Part shown: piece after piece, positions 28,179-37,878 of the stretch
How positions within the stretch are numbered: position 1 is the first letter of the stretch
Layout: every line of letters begins with the position of its first letter
DNA from: Veillonella caviae
GTDB taxonomy: Bacteria > Bacillota > Negativicutes > Veillonellales > Veillonellaceae
DNA length: 43,029 bases
NCBI RefSeq assembly: GCF_003992125.1
Contig: NZ_RQUY01000018.1
Coordinates: forward strand, 1 to 43,029
Reading direction: 5' to 3'
Notes under the pieces: model-generated
Seen by the model: only the letters and a program-made list of their open reading frames with translations
What the model was told of the DNA's origin: nothing
The model's database searches: none
Translations under genes and position numbers: made by a program

Positions 28179-29558
28179 TTATTGATAAAAATGTTTTGGA
28201 TAACCTTTAAATCTCGTAAAGTGTCGATATTTTCTAGCGGCTGCATTACCTTCATTCACAGTTTTATAACCGAACCCATTAAATAGCATATTTAAAATGA
28301 CTGCCATAATACTACCCGCTGTAATACCAGATTTACATATGATTTGTGCACCACTTGGAAATTGATCATAGAAATGTGGCGCTGCTAAGGGAATCATCGA
28401 AACACCAATACTAATGGCTACCAACATTAGATTATAGTTATTATCAAAACGCACTTTGCCAAGAGACCGAATGCCACTAGCGCAAATCATCCCAAACATG
28501 GCAATGCCGGCTCCGCCAAGCACAGCATTGGGAATACTAGCTACAATAGCAGCCAGTTTTGGAAATAAACCAAGAACGATTAGAATTATACCGGACATAG
28601 CTACTACAAATCGACTTTTTACTCGTGTTACCGCTATGAGCCCTACATTTTGAGCAAATGCGGTATATGGGAAGCTATTGAGAACACCACCAATCATAGT
28701 AGACAAACCGTCTGCACGTAGAACAGCTGCCAATTCTTTTTGACCAATTTTTTTGTCTACAATCTCCCCTACGGCGATGCTATCACCTGTGGTTTCTACC
28801 ATAACTACGAGCATAACAATTATCATGGAAATGATAGATGCCACATCAAAGACAGGTAGACCAAAATAGAACGGTTGCACAACAGAAATCCATTGTGCTT
28901 TTCCTACTTCATCAAAATTAGTAATACCTACAAACATAGCTATAACAGTACCTAAAATCAATCCAATGAGGATTGCTAGGTTACCGATAAAGCCCTTGCC
29001 AAAGCGATATGTTAGTACAACGATAACAAAGGTAGCTACACCTAAGGCAATATTAGTAATACTGCCAAACTCAGGGTTGCCAATACCGCCTCCCATCCAA
29101 TTGACTGCTACTGGCAATAGATTAATCCCGATAATAGTAATAATCGTACCTGTTACAACTGGTGGAAACAATCGAATCAAACGACTGAAGAATGGCGCTA
29201 CTAAAAATGTAAATAAACCAGCTACTATAATAGCACCATAAATAGTAGGCATATCATGTTGAGTTCCAATCATAATCATAGGCCCTACGGAAGCAAATGT
29301 AACACCTTGAATGAGTGGTATGCGACCACCGATATAACCAAATCCTAATGTTTGAAGAAGGGTAGCAATTCCACAAGTAAATAAATCCGCAGTAATAAGT
29401 CGAATCAAATCCTCGATAGGTAAATGCATCGCTTGCGCAATAATAATCGGTACCGCTACCGCCCCTGCATACATAGCTAATACATGTTGTAAACCATAAG
29501 CAAACATCTGTGGTAATGGCACCATACCATCCACATGATTAACGCCATCCTTATTCAT
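28179..29558 (-). CDS. NCS2-family purine permease, xanthine/urate type
   Basis: This 459-residue protein has 12-14 membrane segments and belongs to the nucleobase-ascorbate transporter (NCS2) family. The family signature appears as QNVGLIAVTR near residues 300-310. Gln in first place is typical of xanthine and urate transporters, whereas uracil transporters of the UraA type usually have Glu. This agrees with the purine-degradation genes upstream. I start at the ATG at 29,558 because GAGGTG lies 6 nt before it; a GTG at 29,567 would fall in the ribosome binding site. Proton or sodium coupling cannot be told from the sequence. Confidence 0.9.
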   Translation of the reverse strand: MNKDGVNHVDGMVPLPQMFAYGLQHVLAMYAGAVAVPIIIAQAMHLPIEDLIRLITADLFTCGIATLLQTLGFGYIGGRIPLIQGVTFASVGPMIMIGTQHDMPTIYGAIIVAGLFTFLVAPFFSRLIRLFPPVVTGTIITIIGINLLPVAVNWMGGGIGNPEFGSITNIALGVATFVIVVLTYRFGKGFIGNLAILIGLILGTVIAMFVGITNFDEVGKAQWISVVQPFYFGLPVFDVASIISMIIVMLVVMVETTGDSIAVGEIVDKKIGQKELAAVLRADGLSTMIGGVLNSFPYTAFAQNVGLIAVTRVKSRFVVAMSGIILIVLGLFPKLAAIVASIPNAVLGGAGIAMFGMICASGIRSLGKVRFDNNYNLMLVAISIGVSMIPLAAPHFYDQFPSGAQIICKSGITAGSIMAVILNMLFNGFGYKTVNEGNAAARKYRHFTRFKGYPKHFYQ

Positions 29559-29593
29559 ATAAATCACCTCATATCTTGTATAGATTATTAGTT

Positions 29594-29622
29594 TCTATAT
29601 TATGTATAAGACTTATTTCCAA
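29594..29622 (-). promoter_or_regulatory. Weak candidate promoter before the permease gene
   Basis: On the minus strand TTGGAA (complement of 29,617-29,622) and TATAGA (complement of 29,594-29,599) lie 17 bp apart, each four of six to consensus. This would allow separate permease expression in the 144-bp gap after the dehydrogenase gene. A weak AAGCC/GGCTT stem followed by TTTT (about 29,636-29,657) might end part of the upstream transcript. I see no purine riboswitch fold here. Confidence 0.3.
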
Positions 29623-29702
29623 TCATATAATAACTAAAAGCCATATTATACAGGCTTGTATTCTATTACGGATATAAACTCAAGACTATAACTATAATCT
29701 AG

Positions 29703-32252
29703 CTATTTCCTATATCCTGTATGGCACAACGGTAAGGACCGACGTGGTTCTCCATCAATACGACGATATGCATTGGCAATAGATGGCGCAATAGGAATAC
29801 TACTAATTTCGCCTATTCCTTTCGCACCATATGCATATTGGTCAGGTGTACCTTTTTCGATAAGTGATACATGTATTTTAGGACACTGTGTAGACCGTAA
29901 CAAACCTAACGTGCCATATTTCGACATAACATATCCATCTTTATAGACAAAGTCTTCTGTCACACCATAGCCCATGCCCATAATAGCTCCACCTTCGGCT
30001 TGTCCTTCACAAGATTGCGGGTTTATAACGCGACCTACATCATAAGCTACATGTAAATCAGATACTTTATTATCATCACCTATAATAGCTACACAAGCAC
30101 CAAACCCATAGGCAACATGATTTTTAGGATGCGGTTTATCCGAATTAAAAGGATCTGTAACACCTAAAAACTCTTCCGTAATTTCAGTCCCATTTAATTC
30201 ATCTAAAGATTTAGTTTCTAATAACTCTTTTAGCTTTACACTAGCTAAACGTGTAGCTTCACCAGTAAACAATGTTTGTCGTGATGCAGTAGTGGTACCG
30301 GAATTCGGTGTTCGCACGGTGTCTGGTGACTCTACCAATACTTTATCCCTTGTTAACCCCGTTGTTTCACAAAGTATTTGTGTCGCCATAGTACCTACAC
30401 CTTGTCCGATACATGCAGCACCAGTACGGATACGAACGATACCATTTTGTACTTCTAGAGTTGTGCGACCAATATCAGGTAGTCCTACTCCAATACCGCT
30501 ATTTTTCATACAAATAGCGAGACCACTGCGAGGAGAACTATAATATGCCTCTTTCACAGCCTCTAAACATTCCACTAACCCTGTTTCTTCACTACAAATT
30601 TGTCCATTCGGCAAAGCTTCACCTGGTCTCACTGCATTCTTATAGCGAAATGCCCATGGATCCATACCAACAAGAGCGGCTAACTCATCAATATTTTGCT
30701 CTTGCCCAAATACAGTTTGGGTTACCCCAAAACCACGAAATGCCCCACCAGGCACGGTATTTGTATAGACACATACACCATCGAAAGCAAAATTTTCAAA
30801 GTGATAAGGACCACTAGAATGAGTACCAGCCCGCTGCAATACAGGTCCACCTAAAGAGGCATAGGCACCGCAATTAGATACGATGGATACCTTGCTAGCT
30901 GTCAAATTCCCTTCTTCATCACAAGCAGTGGTTATATCCATTTCCATAGCATGCCGTTTTGTATGAATCAGCAAGCTTTCTTGACGAGAAAATCGGACAT
31001 TTACAGGCAGTCCTGTAATCCACGCTGCAAGAGATGCATGATGTTGCACACTCATATCTTCTTTGCCGCCAAAGCCACCACCAACGAGCATACTGTGAAC
31101 TTGAACAGACTCATCAGGAATTCCTAACATGCGAGCTACCTCTCGCCGATCATCAAATACATTTTGACTTCCCGAATGAAGATGAAGTATATCTCCAACT
31201 CTATAAGCTACTGCACATTCTGGTTCCATGAAAGCATGATCCGTTTGCGGTGTAGAGTAGTGATTTGTCACAACAAATGCAGATTCCGCAATAGCCTTAT
31301 CAACGTCACCACGAGACAAGGTTTGATAGGACAAGATATTGCCCGACTCATGCAATAGTGGTGCATCGGGAGCCATTGCCTCCTCTGGGGTTAGCAAAGG
31401 TTTTAGTTCCGTATATTCTACGTCGATTAAATTGCATACTTCATCAAGGTATTTTTTTTCTTTTACTACCGCCAAAGCTATTGCATCACCAACATAGCGG
31501 GTCACATGACCTTCTTTGATAAATACATCCCAGTCCGGAGTAAGATGCCCCGTTTTATTAAATGGTACATCACAAGCTGTGAGCACCGTAATGCATTGTG
31601 GATGTGCTAATGCTTTATTAATATCGATTCTATCAACTCGTGCACGTGGATATTTAGAACGAATAGCCTTCGCATAAACCATGCCATCTACTTTAAAATC
31701 ATCACTGTAAAGCCCTGTACCAAGGACTTTATCTTCTACATCGATACGATGTAACGGAGTCCCCACTGCAGCTGTATAATCTGCAGCAGGCACAGGTATA
31801 TTATCACGTAACATTTGTGCCGCTAAGGCTATACCTTGTTCTATTTTCACATATCCTGTACAACGACAAATATTACCCATAATAGCTTTTTTTATATCTG
31901 CTGATGTGGGATTAGGATTTTCATCAATAAGTGCTTTCGCACTGATAATCATGCCTGGAATACAAAATCCGCATTGTACAGCACCGCATTCACCAAAGGC
32001 ATATGTATATACAGATTTTTCGCGCTCCGATAAACCTTCAATGGTGGTTACCTTTTTGCCATCCAACTGTGATAATGTAACGACACAGGCTTTAGATTTT
32101 TTGCCATCTATAAGAATTGTGCATGTACCACAGGCACCACCACTACAACCTTCTTTTGTGCCTCTTAAGCCTAATGTGTCCCGTAAATAATCGATTAAAC
32201 GCTGATCGTCTAGGACCTGATGATAGGTACCATTCACTTGAAATTGGTACAT
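29703..32252 (-). CDS. Fused [2Fe-2S]/molybdopterin dehydrogenase, xanthine-dehydrogenase family
   Basis: This 849-residue enzyme joins two modules. Residues 1 to about 150 are the iron-sulfur part: Cys36, 41, 44 and 56 form one [2Fe-2S] site, and Cys94, 97, 129 and 131 the other. Residues about 165-849 are the molybdopterin part, with GGGFGGKED (Glu398) and GGAFRGFG (Arg506), which match the purine-binding Glu and Arg of xanthine oxidase. GAKGIGEISSIP near residue 812 carries the catalytic Glu. The layout and length resemble E. coli XdhD and the so-called selenium-dependent xanthine dehydrogenases. It should hydroxylate or reduce purines such as xanthine or urate. No FAD subunit gene is present. 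It starts 18 bp after hyuA, behind GGAGG. Confidence 0.9.
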   Translation of the reverse strand: MYQFQVNGTYHQVLDDQRLIDYLRDTLGLRGTKEGCSGGACGTCTILIDGKKSKACVVTLSQLDGKKVTTIEGLSEREKSVYTYAFGECGAVQCGFCIPGMIISAKALIDENPNPTSADIKKAIMGNICRCTGYVKIEQGIALAAQMLRDNIPVPAADYTAAVGTPLHRIDVEDKVLGTGLYSDDFKVDGMVYAKAIRSKYPRARVDRIDINKALAHPQCITVLTACDVPFNKTGHLTPDWDVFIKEGHVTRYVGDAIALAVVKEKKYLDEVCNLIDVEYTELKPLLTPEEAMAPDAPLLHESGNILSYQTLSRGDVDKAIAESAFVVTNHYSTPQTDHAFMEPECAVAYRVGDILHLHSGSQNVFDDRREVARMLGIPDESVQVHSMLVGGGFGGKEDMSVQHHASLAAWITGLPVNVRFSRQESLLIHTKRHAMEMDITTACDEEGNLTASKVSIVSNCGAYASLGGPVLQRAGTHSSGPYHFENFAFDGVCVYTNTVPGGAFRGFGVTQTVFGQEQNIDELAALVGMDPWAFRYKNAVRPGEALPNGQICSEETGLVECLEAVKEAYYSSPRSGLAICMKNSGIGVGLPDIGRTTLEVQNGIVRIRTGAACIGQGVGTMATQILCETTGLTRDKVLVESPDTVRTPNSGTTTASRQTLFTGEATRLASVKLKELLETKSLDELNGTEITEEFLGVTDPFNSDKPHPKNHVAYGFGACVAIIGDDNKVSDLHVAYDVGRVINPQSCEGQAEGGAIMGMGYGVTEDFVYKDGYVMSKYGTLGLLRSTQCPKIHVSLIEKGTPDQYAYGAKGIGEISSIPIAPSIANAYRRIDGEPRRSLPLCHTGYRK

Positions 32253-32270
32253 ATAATCGCCCTCCCTCCA

Positions 32271-33620
32271 CTAAGGAATACATTTACCTAAATGGTCATT
32301 TATAATCTCACCGTTATCTACGACATGATGTCCTCGTAAGAAAACATGTGCAATGCCACCTTTTATTTTCATCCCTTCATAGGGAATATAATCAGCCTTA
32401 GTATGGGCTGTTCGTTTTGAAAGCACTTGCTCTATATGTGGATTGAGTATAGTAATATCTGCATCACTACCCACTTGTAAAGCACCTTTCTTAGGATACA
32501 GCCCATATAATTTTGCCGAATTTTCACTAATAACCTTCATAAAAGTATGCGGACTGCCGTGGCGTTCATTAACTATAACATGATAAGTAATTAAACCACG
32601 TTCTTCCACACCAGGAACACCACCAGGAATACGAGTAAAATCATGTAATCCTTGTTTTTTCTGGCTTTCAAAATTAAAACTACAATGGTCTGAACCTACT
32701 GTTTGAACCATATCTGACATCAATCCATTCTGCAGTGCCACATTATCTTGCTTGCACCGCAGTGGCGGACTCATCACATATTTGGCACCTTCAAAATCTG
32801 GCAATGTATATAACGATTCATTCAACACCAAGTACTGTGGACATGTTTCACACGTAACGTGATGCCCTTTCCTTCGCTCTTGTTCAATGATATTAAGTCC
32901 TAACTCAGAACTAACATGAACGATATGAACCGGATAATCAGCTAATGCACCAATAGTAATAAACCTCTGTATTGCTTCCGTTTCAATCAGTATCGGTCTC
33001 GATATAGGATGACTGCCCACTCCCAATTTCGATGCCTGTCGCAGCTCATCTATGAGAGCCTCAATAAGAGGACCATTCTCACAATGAGCAGCCACCAGCA
33101 CACCTGTTTGAGATATGGCTCGTATCACCCTGTATAAGTCTTTGTCATTTAATCGAAATCCATATGCTAAATAAACTTTAAAAGATGATACTCCGTGATT
33201 TACAATTCGAGGAATTTCCACCAAAATCGTATCATTCACATCTACAATTTCCATATGGAATGCTACATCGCATGATATATGATTGTCGGCTCTACGACGA
33301 TGAACCTGCAACCCTTTTATCAAAGAGCCCTCTTCAGGAGTAGCAAAATTAATAACCGTCGTAGTCCCTCCGGCAATAGCCGCCAGGCTACCGCTTTCAA
33401 AATCATCTGCAGTACTAGCCAATACATTGGTCATTTGAAAATGTGTATGAGGATCTATAAATCCTGGAAATACATAGCACCCAGTTGCATCTATTATTTC
33501 GGCACCTACAGGTATATCATGAATATGTCCGATATGTGTAATTATTTCATTATTTATCATAATATCGCCATTGATGATTTCATTTGGCAGCACAAGTTCT
33601 CCATTGCGTATGATTTTCAT
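32271..33620 (-). CDS. hyuA: HyuA, dihydropyrimidinase/D-hydantoinase-type cyclic amidohydrolase
   Basis: This 449-residue amidohydrolase-superfamily enzyme opens cyclic ureide rings. Metal ligands His58 and His60 are in FIDPHTHFQ, the carbamylated Lys148 is in SSFKVYLAYG, further His occur in VAAHCENG and VHIVHVSSELG, and Asp is in VGSDHCSF. D-hydantoinase has its bridging Lys at about the same position. In the E. coli yge cluster the same enzyme is called HyuA. Here it probably opens a purine-derived five- or six-membered ring. Its start overlaps the YgfK stop (ATGA), so the two are translationally coupled. Confidence 0.92.
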   Translation of the reverse strand: MKIIRNGELVLPNEIINGDIMINNEIITHIGHIHDIPVGAEIIDATGCYVFPGFIDPHTHFQMTNVLASTADDFESGSLAAIAGGTTTVINFATPEEGSLIKGLQVHRRRADNHISCDVAFHMEIVDVNDTILVEIPRIVNHGVSSFKVYLAYGFRLNDKDLYRVIRAISQTGVLVAAHCENGPLIEALIDELRQASKLGVGSHPISRPILIETEAIQRFITIGALADYPVHIVHVSSELGLNIIEQERRKGHHVTCETCPQYLVLNESLYTLPDFEGAKYVMSPPLRCKQDNVALQNGLMSDMVQTVGSDHCSFNFESQKKQGLHDFTRIPGGVPGVEERGLITYHVIVNERHGSPHTFMKVISENSAKLYGLYPKKGALQVGSDADITILNPHIEQVLSKRTAHTKADYIPYEGMKIKGGIAHVFLRGHHVVDNGEIINDHLGKCIP

Positions 33621-35308
33621 GATACATAATAGGCATGCTCTTTTATAAAAGCTTGCACAACTCCTTTTAATTCTTCAGGTAATGCATCGATATCACATAC
33701 CCCTGCCACGCCTTTAAATCGATACCCACATAAGGTACCAAGAACATAGAATCCATCATTAGTACTGTCATCTAAGGCTAACTCATTATGGAAGTAAGTA
33801 AGACGATCTTTATATGGTTGACAAGGTTCTATACAGTGACACGCACAATTACCACATTCATTGCAACTTTCATCAATATGAATAATAATACGTTTATTCC
33901 CTATAGTGAGAATCTCATTAGTTCGATTTGGACAGACGCGAACACAGGCACCACAGAGAACTCGGCACTGATAATCCTGAGCACGAGTATCTGGGAAACT
34001 AGGATGAGCATCACGCTTTTTCTGCATCACTTCTGATTTTTTGAATAATTTGTTATTTCCAATATCCTCTACGAGCTGTTTAATTTTATCCTTCTGTACT
34101 GATTTTGCTAATTCATAATCACCAGTTTCTACAGAATCTGCGAGGCTCTTAAAGGTGTCGTACCCTTCACCTTGCAACAAAATAGTACATACCGTAATTG
34201 GCCAAATACCACATTCAAAAATAGATTTAATATTTTGTTTCACCGCACCACCGCTATAAGAAATAGGCAATCGAGAGCCAAAATGACTACTCAATAGTTG
34301 GGCTACACCAACAGTCAATGGCAATAGTGATTTGCCAGACATATACATTTGTTCTCCTGGCAATTCATGATTATGGATAGCTACGGGGAATGTATTCGTC
34401 AATTTAACCCCAAATACAACGCCTGCATCAGCACCAACTGCAAGCAACCGTTCTAACATTGGAATGGCAGCATCAAATTTTAAATCTACATCAAATTGAT
34501 GTTCATCAAATTCTATATATTTAAATCCTGCATCATCTAATAATTGACGAACTGTTTTAGGTCCTAGTAAAGTAGGATTACATTTTAAATATAAATTAAG
34601 CCCTTTATCCTTCATTAAATAGGTACAGATAGACTCTATTTCCTCCGCTGGACACCCATGCATGGTAGACAATGTTATGGCTACACAAATCTCATCACTA
34701 ATGCTATTAATATAGTCAATATCAATGTTCTCAAATTTGTGTAAATTATCTAGAGCCCACTGCTTGCACTCATTCCACATCGGTGATTGCTTTCCATGCC
34801 TCATGGTTTCTATGAAATCATCTACTAGCTCACTTTGAATACCTGCTAAGTTATATCCAACACTCATGATAAACATAAATCCATGAGGGTCTCCTAAGCT
34901 ATACTCTTTAGCGATAAGATGAATAGCAAACCAAGCCTTAATATATTCTTCAGCTGCTTTGTCACAGCGATATTCCGCAGACCATTCCACGTTATAAGCT
35001 TCGTCTACAGAGTTAATACAAGGCCTTGGAATGCCTAACTCCTCACCATACATAATTTGTACCGTCTTTAATTCGATGCATCGAGCACCACCTACATAGG
35101 AGGCTACAATGTTTTGCGCTAATTGCGTGTTAGGACCTGCCGCAGGTCCTAGAGGATTTTCTAATTTTCTACCAAAAAGAGATAATGATTTATTATGTGT
35201 TGTGCGATGGATTTTTTTTACATTGTAAATCCGATTGTACAACGAATATTCCGTCATAATATGATTCATTAATTTCCCGAAACTTACGGGATACATAATA
35301 TCACTCAT
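33617..35308 (-). CDS. ygfK: Shortened YgfK-type iron-sulfur flavoprotein lacking the central FAD/NAD(P) domain
   Basis: This 563-residue protein matches the two ends of E. coli YgfK (about 1,030 residues) but not its middle. Residues 1 to about 400 are the dihydroorotate-dehydrogenase-like barrel, with NPLGPAAGPNTQLAQNIV, STMHGCPAEEIESIC, KCNPTLLG, GVKLTNTFPV and LPISYSGGA. After a helical linker (about 400-445) comes the C-terminal ferredoxin domain with Cys448, 452, 455, 459 and Cys482, 485, 488, 492, fit for two [4Fe-4S] clusters. The GltD-like domain that should lie between (about 450-470 residues with GAGPAG-type dinucleotide motifs) is absent. There is no frameshift, so this is an architecture and not a break. 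YgfK is often labelled a putative selenate reductase; here a purine-derived substrate is more likely. Electrons must come from another protein. Confidence 0.88.
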   Translation of the reverse strand: MSDIMYPVSFGKLMNHIMTEYSLYNRIYNVKKIHRTTHNKSLSLFGRKLENPLGPAAGPNTQLAQNIVASYVGGARCIELKTVQIMYGEELGIPRPCINSVDEAYNVEWSAEYRCDKAAEEYIKAWFAIHLIAKEYSLGDPHGFMFIMSVGYNLAGIQSELVDDFIETMRHGKQSPMWNECKQWALDNLHKFENIDIDYINSISDEICVAITLSTMHGCPAEEIESICTYLMKDKGLNLYLKCNPTLLGPKTVRQLLDDAGFKYIEFDEHQFDVDLKFDAAIPMLERLLAVGADAGVVFGVKLTNTFPVAIHNHELPGEQMYMSGKSLLPLTVGVAQLLSSHFGSRLPISYSGGAVKQNIKSIFECGIWPITVCTILLQGEGYDTFKSLADSVETGDYELAKSVQKDKIKQLVEDIGNNKLFKKSEVMQKKRDAHPSFPDTRAQDYQCRVLCGACVRVCPNRTNEILTIGNKRIIIHIDESCNECGNCACHCIEPCQPYKDRLTYFHNELALDDSTNDGFYVLGTLCGYRFKGVAGVCDIDALPEELKGVVQAFIKEHAYYVS

Positions 35309-35425
35309 ACAATCACACTCCTTATCTAAAGGTATTCATTATGTGTTGAGACGTTTCCATAAACGTTCTAATTAATATGTAAACTAACTGTATACCATAT
35401 ACGCTCTATTTGTTATCTATTAAGT

Positions 35426-36751
35426 CTATATAATTCTCTTCCACAAGGTTTCGGAAGTCTTTCGAATATATTCCATTATTTCCGCTTTATCCAGGCCTTG
35501 TAATTGACGATCAATCATACGTGGTATGCCATCACTAATAGTAGTTATTACATGCATACCTGTAGCTCCGAACAGTAGATGTCCATTAATATTTTTTTCA
35601 TCTAATGGCGTAGGTGCTATATAATCTAATACCACCACATCTGCTGCAGCACTAGGTCTTAATACCCCCACCGTAACATCAAAGAATTGATTTGCCAATG
35701 TACGATTATTTTCAAACAACATATATGGCACTTCACTCCATCCAACATAAGGTTTATGGTTTTCATGTTTTACTAAACAATTTGCCACCTTATAAGATTC
35801 CAACATATCATTCGTATATCCATCTGTACCAAGGCCTACAGTTATACCTGCACCTAATAATTTGAGGATATCCGTAGTCCCTACGGCATTGCCCATATTA
35901 CTTTCTGGATTGTGCACCACATTTGTATGTGAATCTTTTAATAGCTGTACATCTTCGTCATTTACATGTACGCAATGTCCTGCAATAGTTTTAGACCCTA
36001 ATATATTACATTCATATAAACGGCGCACCGGACTCACACCATATTGTTCTATGCTATCTTGTACATCTTCTGGTCCTTCTGCAATATGAACATGATATCC
36101 TAACTGTTTAGTGTTCTTTGATTGAACATAATCTAAAGTAGATGGGCTCAACGTAAAGGATGCATGAAGTCCCATCATAGCAGCTAAGTGTTCAGCATCT
36201 TTCTCCGCTTCCTCGGCAAATCGTAAGTTTTCATGTACAGCCTGTTTCATAGCTTCCACGCCATTGCGATCAGATATTTCATAACATAAACATGACCGTA
36301 CACCAAATCGTTTCGCCACATCTGCAATAATGGATAGGCTACCGTCTATATCACCATAGCTAGCATGGTGATCAAAAATGGTAGTTACACCATTTTCAAT
36401 GCATCCCATATATGTTAAAAGTGCACTCGCTTTTACATCATCAGCTAATAAATGATTGTCTAGTTTGAACCATAAATTCTCTAAAATTTCACCGAAATTT
36501 GTAGGTGCTGATCCCGGCATAGATAATCCTCTAGCCAAAGCAGAATAAATATGATGATGTCCGTTAATAAACCCCGGCATAATGAGTCCATTATGAGCAT
36601 CGATAATCTCTACATTAGGATTTTTTTGTTGTAGCGTTTTAAAATCCTCTACTGCAACGATAGTAGAACCATCTATTAATACACCGCCATCATAAATAAT
36701 TGGTCGATTTACATCCCTCGTAATGACTGTGCCACGTCCTAACAAAATCAC
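35426..36751 (-). CDS. ssnA: SsnA-type amidohydrolase
   Basis: This 441-residue amidohydrolase is of the chlorohydrolase/guanine-deaminase type. Metal ligands His65 and His67 are in GFINGHHHIYSALARGLSMPG; further ligands lie in HVHIAEG, GHCVHVND and GTDGYTND. SsnA is a constant member of the anaerobic purine cluster and probably deaminates or ring-opens a purine intermediate. It starts with GTG at 36,751, about 7 nt after AGGAGG, 42 bp downstream of the carbamate kinase gene. A gap of 117 bp with a small ACGTTT/AAACGT hairpin (35,351-35,366) separates it from ygfK. Confidence 0.9.
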   Translation of the reverse strand: MILLGRGTVITRDVNRPIIYDGGVLIDGSTIVAVEDFKTLQQKNPNVEIIDAHNGLIMPGFINGHHHIYSALARGLSMPGSAPTNFGEILENLWFKLDNHLLADDVKASALLTYMGCIENGVTTIFDHHASYGDIDGSLSIIADVAKRFGVRSCLCYEISDRNGVEAMKQAVHENLRFAEEAEKDAEHLAAMMGLHASFTLSPSTLDYVQSKNTKQLGYHVHIAEGPEDVQDSIEQYGVSPVRRLYECNILGSKTIAGHCVHVNDEDVQLLKDSHTNVVHNPESNMGNAVGTTDILKLLGAGITVGLGTDGYTNDMLESYKVANCLVKHENHKPYVGWSEVPYMLFENNRTLANQFFDVTVGVLRPSAAADVVVLDYIAPTPLDEKNINGHLLFGATGMHVITTISDGIPRMIDRQLQGLDKAEIMEYIRKTSETLWKRII

Positions 36752-36793
36752 AATATCACCTCCTATTTTGCATTCTTATTCATTTATATATTA

Positions 36794-37729
36794 TTATAAT
36801 ACGATACGCGTCCCCGTTTCTCCTGCTATACCAGCTTTAGATTTTTCTAATAATGTAATAATCGCAACACGACCCGGCTTGGATTCAGCGAATGCAACAG
36901 CAGCTTCCATTTTCGGTTTCATAGAACCTTTAGCAAATTCACCATTGGCGATATGATGTTTCGCCTCTTCCACAGTTATGGTATCCAACCATTCTTGATC
37001 AGGTTGCCCAAAACGAATAGCCGCTTTTTCAATAGCCGTTAAAATAACGAGAATATCTGCATCAATTTCTCTTGCTAATAGACTACTGGTCCAATCTTTA
37101 TCAATAACCGCAGATGCACCATTGAGCGCATACCCATCTCGTGTAACAGGAATTCCTCCACCTCCACAAGCAATAATAAGCTCTTTGCCGACTAAATCCT
37201 TAATAGCATTTAATTCGATAATTTCCTTCGGCTCCGGTGATGCCACTACACGTCGATATCCACGACCTGCATCTTCTTTTACTACATAATCATAATGACT
37301 TGCAGCGAATTCAGCTTCCTCTTTTGTCATAAAATGGCCAATTGGCTTCGTTGGGTTTTTAAAAGCAGGATCATCAGCATCAACCCGAACTTGTGTAACC
37401 ATGGACATAACAGGCAAGTCTTTAATACCTCGATTCAAAAGCTCTTCTCTAATTGCATTTTGTAAGTCATAGCCAATATAAGCTTGGCTCATGGCTACAC
37501 ATACAGATAAAGGCGTGTTAGGTTGTGTTTTTACTTCTCTTGTCAACGCCGCCATAGCATTATTAATCATGCCAATTTGTGGGCCATTACCGTGAGTAAC
37601 AACCACATCACAACCTTCTTCTACTAAATCTACAATTGTTTTTGCTGTACTTTTAACAGCGATTTTTTGCTCCGGCAATGTGTTTCCTAGAGCATTGCCA
37701 CCTAAGGCAACAACAACACGTTTATTCAT
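36794..37729 (-). CDS. arcC: Carbamate kinase
   Basis: This 311-residue amino-acid-kinase-fold enzyme makes ATP from carbamoyl phosphate and ADP. Recognisable are the N-terminal VVVALGGNALG, VVTHGNGPQIGMINNAM, EDAGRGYRRVVASPEP and ACGGGGIPV. With YgeW it would turn a released carbamoyl group into ATP, so it is the energy-yielding step of the cluster (YqeA in E. coli). The ATG at 37,729 lies 5 nt after GAGGT; an earlier in-frame start at 37,741 would contain the site. A terminator and a possible promoter separate it from ygeW, so it may have its own control. Confidence 0.95.
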   Translation of the reverse strand: MNKRVVVALGGNALGNTLPEQKIAVKSTAKTIVDLVEEGCDVVVTHGNGPQIGMINNAMAALTREVKTQPNTPLSVCVAMSQAYIGYDLQNAIREELLNRGIKDLPVMSMVTQVRVDADDPAFKNPTKPIGHFMTKEEAEFAASHYDYVVKEDAGRGYRRVVASPEPKEIIELNAIKDLVGKELIIACGGGGIPVTRDGYALNGASAVIDKDWTSSLLAREIDADILVILTAIEKAAIRFGQPDQEWLDTITVEEAKHHIANGEFAKGSMKPKMEAAVAFAESKPGRVAIITLLEKSKAGIAGETGTRIVL

Positions 37730-37778
37730 AATGTACCTCATGTACTAACAAAGATAGCTACAGGGCAATAAATTCTAT

Positions 37779-37808
37779 ACTGTATCTCCTACACATAAAG
37801 TCTGGCAA
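37779..37808 (-). promoter_or_regulatory. Candidate promoter of the arcC-ssnA-ygfK-hyuA-dehydrogenase half-operon
   Basis: On the minus strand TTGCCA (complement of 37,803-37,808, five of six) is followed after 18 bp by TACAGT (complement of 37,779-37,784, four of six). It lies just downstream of the ygeW terminator and 50 bp before the arcC ATG, where a restart of transcription would be needed. Confidence 0.45.
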
Positions 37809-37840
37809 CGCAATGGATATGCCTTTTATCTAAAAGATAC

Positions 37841-37869
37841 AAAAAAGGGCTATCTTGAACAGATAGCCC
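37841..37869 (-). terminator. Internal terminator between ygeW and arcC
   Basis: GGGCTATCT (37,847-37,855) pairs perfectly with AGATAGCCC (37,861-37,869) around TGAAC. On the minus strand it is followed by TTTTTT (complement of 37,841-37,846), a textbook intrinsic terminator. It divides the cluster into a regulator-dpaL-ygeY-ygeW part and a catabolic part that starts with arcC. Confidence 0.93.
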
Positions 37870-37878
37870 TCAAAAAAC

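Noticed and set aside
29559-29702. Purine riboswitch before the permease gene
   Set aside because: I could not find the conserved three-way-junction core; the stretch is only AT-rich with a weak promoter-like pair.
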